Positions 1 to 8,109 of a stretch of 64,000 bases of DNA are shown piece by piece; within the stretch, counting starts at the first letter, position 1; each line of letters opens with the position of its first letter. Position numbers and translations under genes: made by a program. The DNA comes from an uncultured Sutterella sp. (GTDB lineage: Bacteria > Pseudomonadota > Gammaproteobacteria > Burkholderiales > Burkholderiaceae_F). The stretch lies in NCBI GenBank assembly GCA_937943605.1, contig CALEAW010000087.1, forward strand, positions 1-64,000, read 5' to 3'. The notes under the pieces were generated by a model that had not been told where the DNA came from, ran no database searches, and was given only the letters and a program-made list of their open reading frames with translations.

Positions 1-35
1 TGCCGCTTTGTGTTTAGGTGTCAGATCTTACTGAA

Positions 36-150
36 CTAGATTTGCAAAATTTGGGCAGCGCCTCCATCAAGTGCAATATCCACGCCTACGTTGGTTTGCT
101 ACACCAAGTCACGCAAAGATCTCACTCTGACAAGACTATTGCGTTAATAC
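36..150 (-). pseudogene. Remnant of a short-chain dehydrogenase C-terminus
   Basis: Read on the minus strand, one frame gives a peptide ending in VDIALDGGAAQI, close to the C-terminal tail of classical short-chain dehydrogenases (usually ...VDGG...). The frame is broken by a stop at 99-101 just upstream, and no longer reading frame continues. It looks like the decayed end of an SDR gene. The evidence is a short motif only, so this is tentative. The rest of 1-224 shows no other gene or RNA that I can support. Confidence 0.3.
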
Positions 151-224
151 ATTAAACATCATTGCCTAAATGAAAAGCGATGGTTGTTTAGGCCACCGCT
201 TCTTCTCTTTGTTTAACTAACTAC

Positions 225-1478
225 TCAAAAATCAAGCACCGTCCGTCGGATCATATCGGCACCCAGCACAAAGTCATTCATCTTGAGAGCTTCGTTCGGA
301 TTGTGGGATCCGTTTTGGTTTGCCACAAAAATCATGGCGACCGGAATGCCGCCTGAAGCCATCACTGCTGCATCGTGTCCAGCGCCAGAAGGCATGACGC
401 GCACAGGTACACCAAGCGTTTTAGCCGATGCCGCTAAACGATCCATGACCTCAGGATTGGCAAGTGCAGCCGGCATCACCACTGGCTCATCAAAGACGAA
501 TTCGACTTGGAACTTTTTACCAATCACCGCTGCAGCCTCGCGTATTTTTGCGCCAAACGTATCACGCAGAGCTTCATCTGTCGAGCGAATATCAATGCTC
601 AAAATCACTTCGTTTGGGATGATATTAAACGCAGACTTCTCGGGCGTATTGATCATGCCGACGGTGTAGGTCATCTCTTGCCCCGACTCAAGAATCTCTT
701 GCCACAAGTCCTCTAAGCGACTCACCCATTGAGCAGCCGCCTTAACAGGATCGCGTCGGAAGGGACGCGGCACGGCACCCGCATGTGCTCGAGCACCCTT
801 AATCGTGATTTTTCGGTGCATCAAGATGCCGACGATGCCGCTCACAAGCCCCACACGCTCAAACGCGCTATCTAAAACAGGGCCTTGTTCAATATGGAGT
901 TCAATAAAAGCCGCAATGCGTTCTAAAGGCTCCGCAGGGACACCCGACATCAATGGCGTCGGATCTATGCCACGCGCCTGATAGAGTTCACTCAATGTAG
1001 GCGACTGCGGCGTAAAGCGACGATCTAAGTCTTCAGGCTTCACGCGCCCTAAAAAGCCATTGGCGCCAAAGCAGCCTTGCTCTTCGCAACGAAGCACCAC
1101 AACCGTAAAGTCGCGCGGTGGTGTAATCCGCTTTTGAACCATCCAACGAGCCGCGGCCAAGGGAGCCGCAATCCCCGCTAGCCCATCATAATTCCCGCCC
1201 ATGATCACACTATCGGCATGACTGCCAGACCAAATGGCGGGCAATGTACGATCTCGCCCTGGGAGCGTCATATAGAGGTTTCCCGCACGGTCGTAACGCA
1301 CTTCAAGTCCCAACTCACGACCGATGGCTTCACAGGTTTCGACCACCTCGAGTTCTTTTGAGCCGTAGCCCAAACGCGTCACACCGGCGCCATCCGCCGT
1401 AAGGATACGGATACGCTCAAAAAAGCCACCCGACCAAGCGGCACAAGACTCGCGAAACGACAGACTGTCCTTGGACAT
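225..1478 (-). CDS. M20-family amidohydrolase (N-carbamoyl-amino-acid hydrolase / allantoate amidohydrolase type)
   Basis: Zinc-dependent peptidase-fold enzyme of the hydantoinase/carbamoylase branch of M20, which cleaves N-carbamoyl or ureido groups from amino or ureido acids in the cytoplasm. Seen: the metal-binding block GSHADSV...GGNYDG, the EEQG segment, the ELHIEQGPVLD block typical of this branch, and a late GAGHDA motif. The ATG at 1478 is chosen because GAAGGA lies about 8 nt upstream; 27 more in-frame codons exist upstream but have no ribosome site. The length of 417 residues is normal for the family. It is divergent from the alcohol dehydrogenase at 1628, so the two may share a regulatory gap. 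The exact substrate cannot be told from sequence. Confidence 0.85.
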   Translation of the reverse strand: MSKDSLSFRESCAAWSGGFFERIRILTADGAGVTRLGYGSKELEVVETCEAIGRELGLEVRYDRAGNLYMTLPGRDRTLPAIWSGSHADSVIMGGNYDGLAGIAAPLAAARWMVQKRITPPRDFTVVVLRCEEQGCFGANGFLGRVKPEDLDRRFTPQSPTLSELYQARGIDPTPLMSGVPAEPLERIAAFIELHIEQGPVLDSAFERVGLVSGIVGILMHRKITIKGARAHAGAVPRPFRRDPVKAAAQWVSRLEDLWQEILESGQEMTYTVGMINTPEKSAFNIIPNEVILSIDIRSTDEALRDTFGAKIREAAAVIGKKFQVEFVFDEPVVMPAALANPEVMDRLAASAKTLGVPVRVMPSGAGHDAAVMASGGIPVAMIFVANQNGSHNPNEALKMNDFVLGADMIRRTVLDF

Positions 1479-1627
1479 ATTCGTAAATCCTTCGTTAGAA
1501 AATTTCGCAAACAATAGAAGGTACGACGAAAAAGCGTCGTACAGCGCTAAAATGAGCATACCCGACTTATAGCTCGACTGTCTTAAGGCAAATTGCCTAT
1601 CAACAGTTCATTTTGGAGAAAAACAAT

Positions 1628-2800
1628 ATGCAGTTCATCGATTTCGCCCCCGTGAAGGTGGTCTTTGGCCCCGGCAAGCTTGACGCCTTACGCACTGAAG
1701 CTTTGCCTGGCGCCCGCGCCCTCCTCCTCACCTCTAACGGTTCGGCGATGGAACGCATTGGTGCCCTTCCTCGTGTCTGTGAAATGCTAGACGCACGCGG
1801 CATCACCTATGTTCATATGCCCGTGGTGGAACCCAACCCGCTCGTCGCGACTGTCATGGCTGTGGGCGAAAAGATTCGTGAAGAAAAATGTGACTTCCTG
1901 ATTGCCTTGGGTGGCGGCTCTGTCATGGATTGCGCCAAGGCAGCCGGTATCGTCGCAACGAACCCTGGACACCTTTGGGACTACGTGCAGTCGGGCACGG
2001 GTGGTCGTAAGCCGATCGCCATTGATCCACTCCCTTTGGTCGCCATCACCACGACAGCAGGCACGGGTAGCGAAGTCGACGCAGGTGGCGTCATTACGAA
2101 CCCCGAAACGCGCGAAAAGGTGGGTCTTGGCGGTCACGTCAACTGCTTCCCCAAGTTAGCCATCGTTGATCCAGAATTGATGCTGTCGGTGCCCCCGCAT
2201 CTCACGGCCTATCAGGGCTTTGATGCACTTTTCCATGCCGTTGAAGGTTACCTCAACAAGCGTCCGAACTTCATGAGCGACATGTATGCGCTTGAATCTG
2301 TTCGTCATTTAGGCAAATGGTTACCGATTGCCGTTAAAGATGGCAATAACCTCGAAGCCCGCGAACATGTTGCCTTTGCCAATACGCTTTCTGGCTTTGT
2401 GATGACCACAACGCGCTTAACGAGCCAACACGCCATGGAACACGCTTTGTCGTCCTTCCATCAAGAATTGCCTCATGGCGCGGGTCTCATCATGCTTTCG
2501 ATGGCCTACTTTGGTCACATGATTGCCGTCGGCGCTCAATCTGAACGCTTTGTCGCCTTGGCACGCGCCATGGGTGACACCGAAGCCGTTCAGCCGTCCG
2601 ACTTCTTGCACGCCTTGCAGAAGATGCTCGCCGAATGCGGCATGGCCGAGCTTAAGATGAGCGATTGGGGCATTACGCGTGAAGAGTTACCAGCCATGAC
2701 AGAAGTCTGCCGCTCTGCTGGCGCACATGCCTTCGAACAAGACGCTGTCGCGTTGACCTTCCAGGATACGCTCGCGATTTACGAAGCCTCCTTCCGTTAA
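1628..2800 (+). CDS. Iron-containing alcohol dehydrogenase
   Basis: Group III NAD(P)-dependent alcohol dehydrogenase, 390 residues, normal length. Seen: N-terminal GPGKLDAL region, the nucleotide-binding ALGGGSVMDCAKA loop, TTTAGTGSE, and the metal-binding histidine block HAMEHALSS followed by PHGAG. The ATG at 1628 is preferred over an in-frame TTG at 1613 because GGAG sits about 10 nt upstream. The enzyme interconverts an alcohol and an aldehyde, or acts as a lactaldehyde/butanol dehydrogenase relative; the substrate is not readable. It is followed by a hairpin and a LysE-type exporter on the same strand. Confidence 0.9.
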   Translation: MQFIDFAPVKVVFGPGKLDALRTEALPGARALLLTSNGSAMERIGALPRVCEMLDARGITYVHMPVVEPNPLVATVMAVGEKIREEKCDFLIALGGGSVMDCAKAAGIVATNPGHLWDYVQSGTGGRKPIAIDPLPLVAITTTAGTGSEVDAGGVITNPETREKVGLGGHVNCFPKLAIVDPELMLSVPPHLTAYQGFDALFHAVEGYLNKRPNFMSDMYALESVRHLGKWLPIAVKDGNNLEAREHVAFANTLSGFVMTTTRLTSQHAMEHALSSFHQELPHGAGLIMLSMAYFGHMIAVGAQSERFVALARAMGDTEAVQPSDFLHALQKMLAECGMAELKMSDWGITREELPAMTEVCRSAGAHAFEQDAVALTFQDTLAIYEASFR

Positions 2801-2820
2801 TCCCATCCATTGAGAAATCA

Positions 2821-2848
2821 ACGACCGGTCACCAACATGGCCGGTCGT
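2821..2848 (+). terminator. Perfect inverted repeat after the alcohol dehydrogenase
   Basis: Arms ACGACCGG (2821-2828) and CCGGTCGT (2841-2848) with a 12-nt loop, 20 nt after the stop codon. No T-run follows, so it is a weak terminator at best; it could instead be an mRNA-stabilising hairpin or an operator for the LysE gene that starts 14 nt later. Confidence 0.4.
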
Positions 2849-2861
2849 GAAGTTTGAAGCA

Positions 2862-3497
2862 ATGAGTTCGCTCTTTCTTCTCTTTTTGATTACGAGCTTT
2901 GCCAACATCATGACACCTGGTTTAGGTGTCGTCATGATCGTGATGATTGCCGCCGAATATGGTTGGCGCCGCACGTTACCTGCCTGCTTAGGCACGGCAC
3001 TAGGCATTACGCTCCTCTTTTCGGTCGGAATGTCCGGCGTCGGCGTGGTCGTCGCTTCAAGCCCTCTTCTTTTTGCTGCCATCAAGATCGCGGGGGCGCT
3101 CTTTTTGTTGTGGTTAGGCATTCACAACTGGCGTAAGCCGCCCTTACAAGTCGTCGAAAATCACAAAGCACCAACGCATCAGAACGATCGCCTTTTTTCA
3201 AAATGCTTTCTGATTTCGGTCACGAATCCACAACCGATCATTTTTTGCGTCTCTATTTTTCCTCAGTTTATTGACGCAGACATCGCCTATATCCCGCAGG
3301 TCACCTTGATGATTGCGGCTTATACCTTGATGGTCTTTGTCTGCATGATCTTTTATGCGTTGATCGCCGATCGTGCCCGTGTCTTTTTAGCTCGAGGCCG
3401 TGGGCCGCAACTCCTCACGCGAATCAGCGGCACCATCTTTATTTTGATGGCCTTAGGCGTACTTTATGCAACGGTCAGTAAGCTTCTCGCAAGTTAA
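2862..3497 (+). CDS. LysE/RhtB-family amino-acid exporter
   Basis: Inner-membrane efflux protein of the LysE superfamily, 211 residues from the ATG at 2862 (an in-frame GTG at 2847 lies inside the preceding hairpin and is less likely). Seen: the early TPGLGVVMI segment in the first membrane helix (family GPG/PGP region), a second hydrophobic block ending LWLGIHNWR, a soluble loop, NPQPIIF starting the second half, and about six membrane segments in all. Members export amino acids such as lysine, homoserine or threonine. It follows the dehydrogenase and is probably co-transcribed with it. The substrate is unknown. Confidence 0.8.
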   Translation: MSSLFLLFLITSFANIMTPGLGVVMIVMIAAEYGWRRTLPACLGTALGITLLFSVGMSGVGVVVASSPLLFAAIKIAGALFLLWLGIHNWRKPPLQVVENHKAPTHQNDRLFSKCFLISVTNPQPIIFCVSIFPQFIDADIAYIPQVTLMIAAYTLMVFVCMIFYALIADRARVFLARGRGPQLLTRISGTIFILMALGVLYATVSKLLAS

Positions 3498-3518
3498 AGG
3501 CGTCAAGCACCTCACGAA

Positions 3519-3548
3519 GCGCAGGTTTTGTAGTAAGCCTGTGCTTTT
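3519..3548 (+). terminator. Rho-independent terminator after the LysE gene
   Basis: GCGCAGG (3519-3525) pairs with CCTGTGC (3538-3544) with one wobble, followed by TTTT. It lies 22 nt after the exporter stop. The rest of 3549-3820 holds no convincing gene; it is the leader of the antiporter. Confidence 0.55.
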
Positions 3549-3820
3549 AGCTTGGCAAGATTGCGCGAGAAATATGTTCAAAATGTACAACCTGTCCTTG
3601 CCAACAATACACCAAAGCCCATCTCCAAAGACTGATGACGAGCCTCCTTGGGTTTATCAACAAAACCACACAAAACTGCTCGTCAACGACTGAAATACAG
3701 CCATCCAAAAGGATTTTGGCTTTTCAATTTAGGTAGCGCAAACCTAGCAATCGACTTGAAATTCTGAGCTAGCCTCAGGCAAAATCGTGGGTTTCGTCTT
3801 TCTTTATCATTTTTTGCATC

Positions 3821-5134
3821 ATGCTCGAAGGCATTGTTCTCACCACGTTTGCACTCGCAATTTTAGGCTGCGCCCTCTCAGGGCAATCGGTCATATGGGC
3901 GTTGGTCTTTGGCTTTTTCCTTTTTACGGGTTACAGCTTATATCGAGGACACAGCGTTCGAGCGCTCACACCCATGGCAATGAAAGGCGTCAAAACGATC
4001 TTCGGTATTGCTGTGGTCTTGGCACTCATTGGCATGCTGACGGGTTCATGGCGCGCCTCAGGCACGATTGCTCGTTTGGTAAATGATGCAGCCGGCTTTA
4101 TCACGCCAGAGTGGTGCCTCTTAGCCGCCTTTTTACTTAACGGTGCCCTCTCCACGCTCACCGGCACAGCCTTTGGCACTGTCGCCACGATGGGTGTCAT
4201 CACCATGACTATGACGGATGCCATGGGCATCAATCCCATCCTCTCGGGTGGCGCGATTCTTGCAGGAGTCTTCGTCGGTGACCGTTGTTCGCCCGTCTCC
4301 ACGAGCGCAGCCCTGGTTGCGGTTGTCACGCAAACCAACCTCTACACCAATCTCAAACTGATGCTCAAAAGCGGTATGGTGCCGTTTCTTACCGCCAGCG
4401 GTCTTTATGCGCTCTTAGGCTTTTTGATGCCAGGGCAAGCTGTCTCCACCGATGTCACCGACATATTTCATAAAACATTTGTGCTGGATCTCACAACCTT
4501 TATTCCAGCTATTGTTCTTTTGGCTTTTATCTTTTTAAAGCAATCTATTCGGTTAACGATGATCGCGAGCACTTTCTCAGCCGTAGCTGTTTGTTGGCTC
4601 GTGCAAGGTATGCCGTTTGAGACTATTTTTCAAACGCTTTTTTTCGGCTTTGAGCCTGACCATCCTGACGTCGCTCGCATGCTCTCTGGTGGCGGATTAG
4701 TTTCAATGCTCCCTGTTTGCGTCATTATTTTGATTTCGTCGACGTACGCTGGACTTCTTGAAGGCACAGGCCTTATCGCACGACTCAAGCGCCTCATTCC
4801 GATCTTGGCTCAGAAAGTCACACCTTTTGGTGCAATCACGATCACAGCGATTGTCTCGGCGGCTGTCGCTTGTAATCAGGTTTTAGCGGTCATGCTCACC
4901 AACCAGCTCTGCTCTGAGATTCGGCCTAATCGTCAGCAAATGGCGATCGACCTCGAAAACACCGCCATTGTGATTGCACCTTTGATTCCATGGTCAATTG
5001 CAGGTGCGGTACCAATTGCCTCTATTGGCGCACCTACGCTATGCATAGCCGCTGCTTTTTATTTATGGTTCTTGCCTCTTTGGCATTGGCTTGTCGCGTT
5101 CGTAGAAGCAAAGCGTACGGCTACGAATTGCTGA
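3821..5134 (+). CDS. NhaC-type Na+/H+ antiporter family protein
   Basis: Polytopic inner-membrane protein of 437 residues with about eleven hydrophobic segments. Seen: the GDRCSPVSTSA stretch near residue 150, which matches the conserved GD..SP.S loop of NhaC antiporters, and a second conserved half with VACNQVLAVML and the ENTAIVIAPLIPW block. Family members exchange sodium for protons or act as malate-lactate/Na+ antiporters. No ribosome-binding site is obvious before the ATG. It is followed by the prophage scar region, so its downstream neighbour may have been displaced. A plain cation antiporter call is safest. Confidence 0.8.
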   Translation: MLEGIVLTTFALAILGCALSGQSVIWALVFGFFLFTGYSLYRGHSVRALTPMAMKGVKTIFGIAVVLALIGMLTGSWRASGTIARLVNDAAGFITPEWCLLAAFLLNGALSTLTGTAFGTVATMGVITMTMTDAMGINPILSGGAILAGVFVGDRCSPVSTSAALVAVVTQTNLYTNLKLMLKSGMVPFLTASGLYALLGFLMPGQAVSTDVTDIFHKTFVLDLTTFIPAIVLLAFIFLKQSIRLTMIASTFSAVAVCWLVQGMPFETIFQTLFFGFEPDHPDVARMLSGGGLVSMLPVCVIILISSTYAGLLEGTGLIARLKRLIPILAQKVTPFGAITITAIVSAAVACNQVLAVMLTNQLCSEIRPNRQQMAIDLENTAIVIAPLIPWSIAGAVPIASIGAPTLCIAAAFYLWFLPLWHWLVAFVEAKRTATNC

Positions 5135-5221
5135 TTATTTTCAGTACTTATGAATGGCTGAACTGTTCAACGTCGATCGTACAGTTATTGACAAACAACT
5201 CAAGAACGTCTTTGAGTCAAA

Positions 5222-5497
5222 TCGTCATCTTTATCAGAGCCGACGAATGCGAACAGAACAATCCCACTCATTGTCGTAAGGTATAGAACAGCAAAGTTCA
5301 GGCATTGGTACGACGTCTCCTTTGTGAACAACGTCACTGGCCAGAAGTACACATTGGTTCTACCGCCCACGGTAGCGCCTGACATCCGCTCAGTCGCACA
5401 ACAGATCAAAGGGCAGTTCTGACACGCGCCTCCTTCAGTACAACTTGGAGGAGACCTGCTCAAGCCTTTTCGAGAGAGAAGATTTGAGTGGGATTTT
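5222..5497. mobile_element. Fossil of a second, related prophage (two joined fragments)
   Basis: 5222-5292 is nearly identical to 7198-7269 of the prophage lysis membrane gene. 5303-5497 matches 45519-45711, the last codons of an early membrane gene plus its terminator (the reading SFVNNVTGQKYTLVLPP and a stop are preserved on the plus strand). In the intact prophage these lie 38 kb apart, in the same order and orientation. The junction falls on CATTGGTAC, present at 7364 and at 45519, so one microhomology deletion explains most of the structure. Smaller deletions lie within the left part. Seen directly in sequence; the history is inference. Confidence 0.85.
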
Positions 5498-5530
5498 GCA
5501 GAGGCTCAGCTACAAAAAGTAAAAATCAGT

Positions 5531-5569
5531 TTTACATTGAAACCCTAAAAAAGGTAATATGAGATTACC
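5531..5569 (+). promoter_or_regulatory. hicBA promoter with overlapping operator
   Basis: TTTACA (5531-5536), 18-nt spacer, TAATAT (5555-5560). The inverted repeat GGTAAT-atgag-ATTACC (5553-5569) overlaps the -10 box, the expected layout for autoregulation by a HicB antitoxin. Confidence 0.6.
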
Positions 5570-5617
5570 TATCGGGCTTAACCCACCCAAATCAAACATC
5601 GATTGAAGGAGACTTAA

Positions 5618-5905
5618 ATGTTTGCATATCGTGTTGGCTTCCCTGGGTGGAAGATTGCCGCACGCTTAGGCCTTCCACTTAAAATCAGGGTATTCGTCAT
5701 CTATGACGAGGAAAGTAAGATGCTTGTCGCTGAATGTAACGACTTTCAACCTTACCTCGGCATCGTGACTGAAGGGGAGACCTTTGAAGAACTTCGAAAA
5801 AAGGTTGGAGAGTGCTGCGAAATGGCAATGGAAGAAGCCTTCAAAACCACTAATGTCAACCAGTCAATTCGACCCAATATGACTCTAGTGGCCTCTCTTC
5901 CGTAA
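5618..5905 (+). CDS. HicB-like antitoxin (DUF1902-type)
   Basis: A 95-residue protein whose middle (about residues 25-70) reads as the partial RNase-H-like HicB fold: VFVIYDEESKMLVAECNDFQPYLGIVTEGETFEEL. The first 20 residues are an unusual extension. The start is supported by GAAGGAG 7 nt upstream. It directly precedes a HicA toxin gene with a 4-nt gap, so the pair reads hicB-hicA, the reverse of the commonest order. It should bind and neutralise HicA and repress its own promoter through the palindrome upstream. It lies in the scar between the fossil prophage and attL, so it may be cargo of the older phage. Confidence 0.75.
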   Translation: MFAYRVGFPGWKIAARLGLPLKIRVFVIYDEESKMLVAECNDFQPYLGIVTEGETFEELRKKVGECCEMAMEEAFKTTNVNQSIRPNMTLVASLP

Positions 5906-5909
5906 ACAA

Positions 5910-6098
5910 ATGAATGGTTACTACAAACAACTATTAGCGATCTTTGCCAAGCACAACGCATACTTTGTCCGAAAAGGAAAAGGCGATCACGAAATTTGGC
6001 GATGTGGTGACAAACAAACCACAGTAGATCACGGAATCAACTCAAGGTTCTTAGCCAACAAAATTCTTAAGCAGTTAGGAATCAACGAAAAAATCTAA
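5910..6098 (+). CDS. hicA: HicA-family mRNA interferase toxin
   Basis: A 62-residue protein with the HicA double-stranded-RNA-binding-like fold: N-terminal helix YYKQLLAIFAKHNAYFV, then GKGDHEIW holding the probable catalytic His27 (family G-S-H-H/x motif) and TTVDHG. HicA toxins cleave mRNA and tmRNA and stop translation. No separate ribosome site precedes the ATG, so translation is probably coupled to hicB. All expected motifs are present and the gene looks intact. Confidence 0.8.
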   Translation: MNGYYKQLLAIFAKHNAYFVRKGKGDHEIWRCGDKQTTVDHGINSRFLANKILKQLGINEKI

Positions 6099-6105
6099 AC
6101 ATCAG

Positions 6106-6130
6106 CCCCGTCAGCCACGGGGTTTTCTTT
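6106..6130 (+). terminator. Terminator of hicBA
   Basis: CCCCGT-cagcc-ACGGGG followed by TTTTCTTTT, 8 nt after the toxin stop codon. Confidence 0.8.
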
Positions 6131-6234
6131 TATGAGCCTCTGGAGCTTCGGCACTAAAAGACAAAGGAAGATAACACTACTGTTCGACGCTGAAATCATC
6201 ATTCACGCTTCACTTTTTTTGTAGGGATACGCTT

Positions 6235-6369
6235 ATGAGCGACGTAATTGCTACAGTTAGGGACTTTGATAAAACGCTGATTCCTGGCTATATGCAGGAG
6301 CCCATTTTTCTCCACTGCAACATGAATGGGAATGACTTTTGGCACAAAAGAAAAAGCCCCTGCAAGTAA
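6235..6369 (+). pseudogene. Truncated HAD-family hydrolase
   Basis: A 44-codon frame with AGGGA upstream of its ATG. It begins VRDFDKTLIPGYMQEPIF and continues to NGNDFWHK, matching the N-terminus of HAD phosphatases (nucleophile motif D-x-D-x-T here read as DFDKT). At 6347 the frame runs into the attL repeat and stops within a few codons, so only about 38 of some 200 or more residues remain. The break coincides with the prophage attachment repeat, showing that recombination at this site removed the rest of the gene. Confidence 0.6.
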
Positions 6370-6471
6370 TATACTTGTAGAGGCCTGTCTTGCAACGCTT
6401 TGTACGTCTTCGCTCGCTTTCGTGCGATAGTGTTTAGCGTCGTAAAGTATCTTGTTTGGCGGAAGCGGTGA
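6347..6471. repeat. attL: tRNA-Ser 3' end plus terminator, left prophage boundary
   Basis: 125 bp aligned without gaps to 49451-49575, with about five mismatches. It contains the last 15 nt of tRNA-Ser including CCA (6457-6471 on the minus strand) and the tRNA terminator hairpin (AGCCCCT...AGAGGC). The matching repeat at the right end contains the intact tRNA. This is the classical outcome of integration into a tRNA 3' end. Confidence 0.85.
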
Positions 6472-6519
6472 ACTCCATTGCACCTTGTGGCACAGGGCAA
6501 AACAAGACACAAATCTTCT

Positions 6520-6541
6520 CAGATACCACGTCAGTAGCCAC
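6520..6541. promoter_or_regulatory. Integrase arm-type sites, left end
   Basis: CAGATACCAC (6520-6529) and CAGTAGCCAC (6532-6541) lie just inside attL. The same two sequences recur just inside attR (49384-49405, and inverted at 49346-49355). Consensus CAGNNNCCAC. Repeats in this position are typical of arm sites bound by the N-terminal domain of a tyrosine integrase. Confidence 0.6.
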
Positions 6542-6616
6542 TTAGAGATTTATAACGCCGAACATTTCCGAACCTCCCGCGTGCTGAGTATAGCACGCAC
6601 TGAACTTCGAACAGAG

Positions 6617-7054
6617 CTACCGTACTAACTTGACAATTGTATCCTTATCTATCGCAACTCTTGAAGAAAGCTCGACACCTCTTTCAAGAAGACATCCACA
6701 TCGTTCGAGTAGTTCTGCGCTACGGGCAATCTGCTCTCTTTCAGATTTACAGGCAAGGTTACTGGTTGAGGACAGTCTACGCTTGGCGGCGTTGGCTTCA
6801 TTGCGCACCCGGTCAAGCTCAACACCACGCTCACGCAACCTAGCATAAGCAGCGTCCCTCTGCTCCCAGGCCGCCACCATCGAGTCCTTCGCAAACCTCT
6901 CTTTCGCACGATACTCCTCCTGAAGTTCAACTAATCGTCTGGCATAGTCCTCACGCAGTTCTGCTAGCTCCTTACCGTATAATGCGGCCGCATACTGATA
7001 GCCAGCAAAGAACAAGGTAATAACAGAAATGACCAAGGTAATTATTTTCCTCAT
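6617..7054 (-). CDS. Rz-like inner-membrane spanin
   Basis: A 145-residue protein: one N-terminal membrane segment (KIITLVISVITLFFAGYQYAAALY) followed by a long charged coiled coil (EL..L...Y...L..LQ..Y). This is the i-spanin layout; spanins fuse inner and outer membranes in the last step of lysis. The start at 7054 overlaps the stop of the preceding gene as ATGA. The reading frame fully contains the o-spanin gene in another frame. No extra domain is visible. Confidence 0.75.
   Translation of the reverse strand: MRKIITLVISVITLFFAGYQYAAALYGKELAELREDYARRLVELQEEYRAKERFAKDSMVAAWEQRDAAYARLRERGVELDRVRNEANAAKRRLSSTSNLACKSEREQIARSAELLERCGCLLERGVELSSRVAIDKDTIVKLVR
6649..6846 (-). CDS. Rz1-like outer-membrane lipoprotein spanin, nested in Rz
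   Basis: A 65-residue frame embedded in a different phase inside the Rz gene. It starts MLGCVSVVLSLTGC, a short signal peptide ending in a lipobox (L-T-G-C), then a proline-rich stretch KPTPPSVDCPQPVTLP and a C-terminal helix. AGAGGG precedes the ATG. A nested, proline-rich lipoprotein is the signature of Rz1. Mature length after the lipidated Cys is about 52 residues, normal for the family. Confidence 0.8.
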   Translation of the reverse strand: MLGCVSVVLSLTGCAMKPTPPSVDCPQPVTLPVNLKESRLPVAQNYSNDVDVFLKEVSSFLQELR

Positions 7055-7539
7055 AGAGCGATTCCCAACCATGGCATAACAACGTGGCGAACAACACGAG
7101 ATATTAACCAATAAATACCAAGGCAAATTAAAAGGCGACGGTTGAGCCATTGAGCTACTTCAAACACAGCATGTCGGTGAGCGGACGTTTCGTCGTCGTC
7201 ATCTTTATCAGAGCCGACGAATGCGAACAGAACAATCCCACTCATTGCCGTAAGGTATAGAACAGCAAAAACTGGCGACAATGCAAGTTCAGTCGGCCAC
7301 CAAATCAAAGATATTAGTTGTGGGATCCTCTCTCCTGTGAACTCAATCAACCAATGGCCAACGCATTGGTACGCATACGGAACAATGATGGACCACAAAC
7401 ACAGAAAGGCAATAATGCCAATGAAACACTGAAGGCCGTTAATACGTCCTTGCATAACGACTTTAGAAACCATAACCGTTCCAAAAAGCAAGCACGCAAT
7501 GCTGAGAAAATCGCGCACAAATGGTAGACTTATATCCAT
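7051..7539 (-). CDS. Lysis-cassette membrane protein of unknown function
   Basis: A 162-residue protein with four likely membrane segments (about residues 8-30, 38-62, 85-108, 130-155) and an acidic KDDDDE loop. GAGGAG lies 7 nt before the ATG. It sits between lysozyme and the spanins, where phages keep holin antagonists or second holins, but I do not recognise the family. A fragment of the same gene survives in the fossil prophage at 5222-5292, so it is a stable part of this phage group. Confidence 0.65.
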   Translation of the reverse strand: MDISLPFVRDFLSIACLLFGTVMVSKVVMQGRINGLQCFIGIIAFLCLWSIIVPYAYQCVGHWLIEFTGERIPQLISLIWWPTELALSPVFAVLYLTAMSGIVLFAFVGSDKDDDDETSAHRHAVFEVAQWLNRRLLICLGIYWLISRVVRHVVMPWLGIAL

Positions 7540-7568
7540 CGAGCATCTCCTCGGTAGTTAGTTAATAG

Positions 7569-7610
7569 AACCGCCCGTTGTCCGCAAAAACACAGGGCGG
7601 TTTTATTTTA
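7569..7610 (+). terminator. Hairpin between lysozyme and downstream lysis genes
   Basis: AACCGCCC (7569-7576) and GGGCGGTT (7595-7602), followed on the plus strand by TTTTATTTTA. The strong T-run is on the plus strand, against late transcription; on the minus strand only TTCTATT follows. It may protect the lysis genes from opposing transcription and only partly stop the late transcript. Confidence 0.6.
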
Positions 7611-7641
7611 TTCACCAAAGAATGCTCTCATGCCCCAACTG

Positions 7642-8109
7642 CTATTCCTCACCCAAAAACAGTTGGCTCTCAGCTTGTCGGCGACGGGTAAGCCCCGGGA
7701 GTCTCTTTCCGCCGGCACGGTCACAGTCAAGAAACTCTTTAGCTGCGCCTTCAATGTCACCATCATTTAATTTGCGCATCAGCTTAGGACAGCCTGTAAT
7801 GACACCATAGCTACCCAAGTTGAAAGCCAGGCTCACCAGTGCGATGTATTGGCCGCGCGTCACGTCATGATTAATGTAGCGAGACAAGTCCTCAGCAACC
7901 TTACGGATATCGCCGATCAACATTTCGTCAGCCTGGCCATCTGTAATTGTCATGCCCTGATAAACCTCAGGGCCCGTGTGGCCAACGCCAATCGTCCATA
8001 CTCCCGCCGAGCACTTGTACGCAACCAGGCGACGGCCTTCGAAGTCCTCAATAAATCTCGTGGCGATTGACGGCGGCCAGGCTCGAAAAGCACGCTTCTC
8101 ACTTGTCAT
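7642..8109 (-). CDS. Endolysin, T4-type lysozyme (GH24)
   Basis: A 155-residue muramidase that cleaves the glycan strands of peptidoglycan. The catalytic triad is visible with exact spacing: Glu24, Cys33 and Thr39 (E-8-C-5-T), within FEGRRL.AYKCSAGVWTIGVGHT. Cysteine in place of the T4 aspartate is known in other phage members. There is no signal peptide or SAR helix at the N-terminus, so export must depend on the holin encoded upstream. GGAGGAC sits 5 nt before the ATG. It overlaps the holin gene by 11 nt. Confidence 0.9.
   Translation of the reverse strand: MTSEKRAFRAWPPSIATRFIEDFEGRRLVAYKCSAGVWTIGVGHTGPEVYQGMTITDGQADEMLIGDIRKVAEDLSRYINHDVTRGQYIALVSLAFNLGSYGVITGCPKLMRKLNDGDIEGAAKEFLDCDRAGGKRLPGLTRRRQAESQLFLGEE

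Noticed and set aside
3466..3693. 75-codon frame after the LysE gene
   Set aside because: Overlaps the exporter end and the terminator and lacks protein-like composition or a ribosome site.
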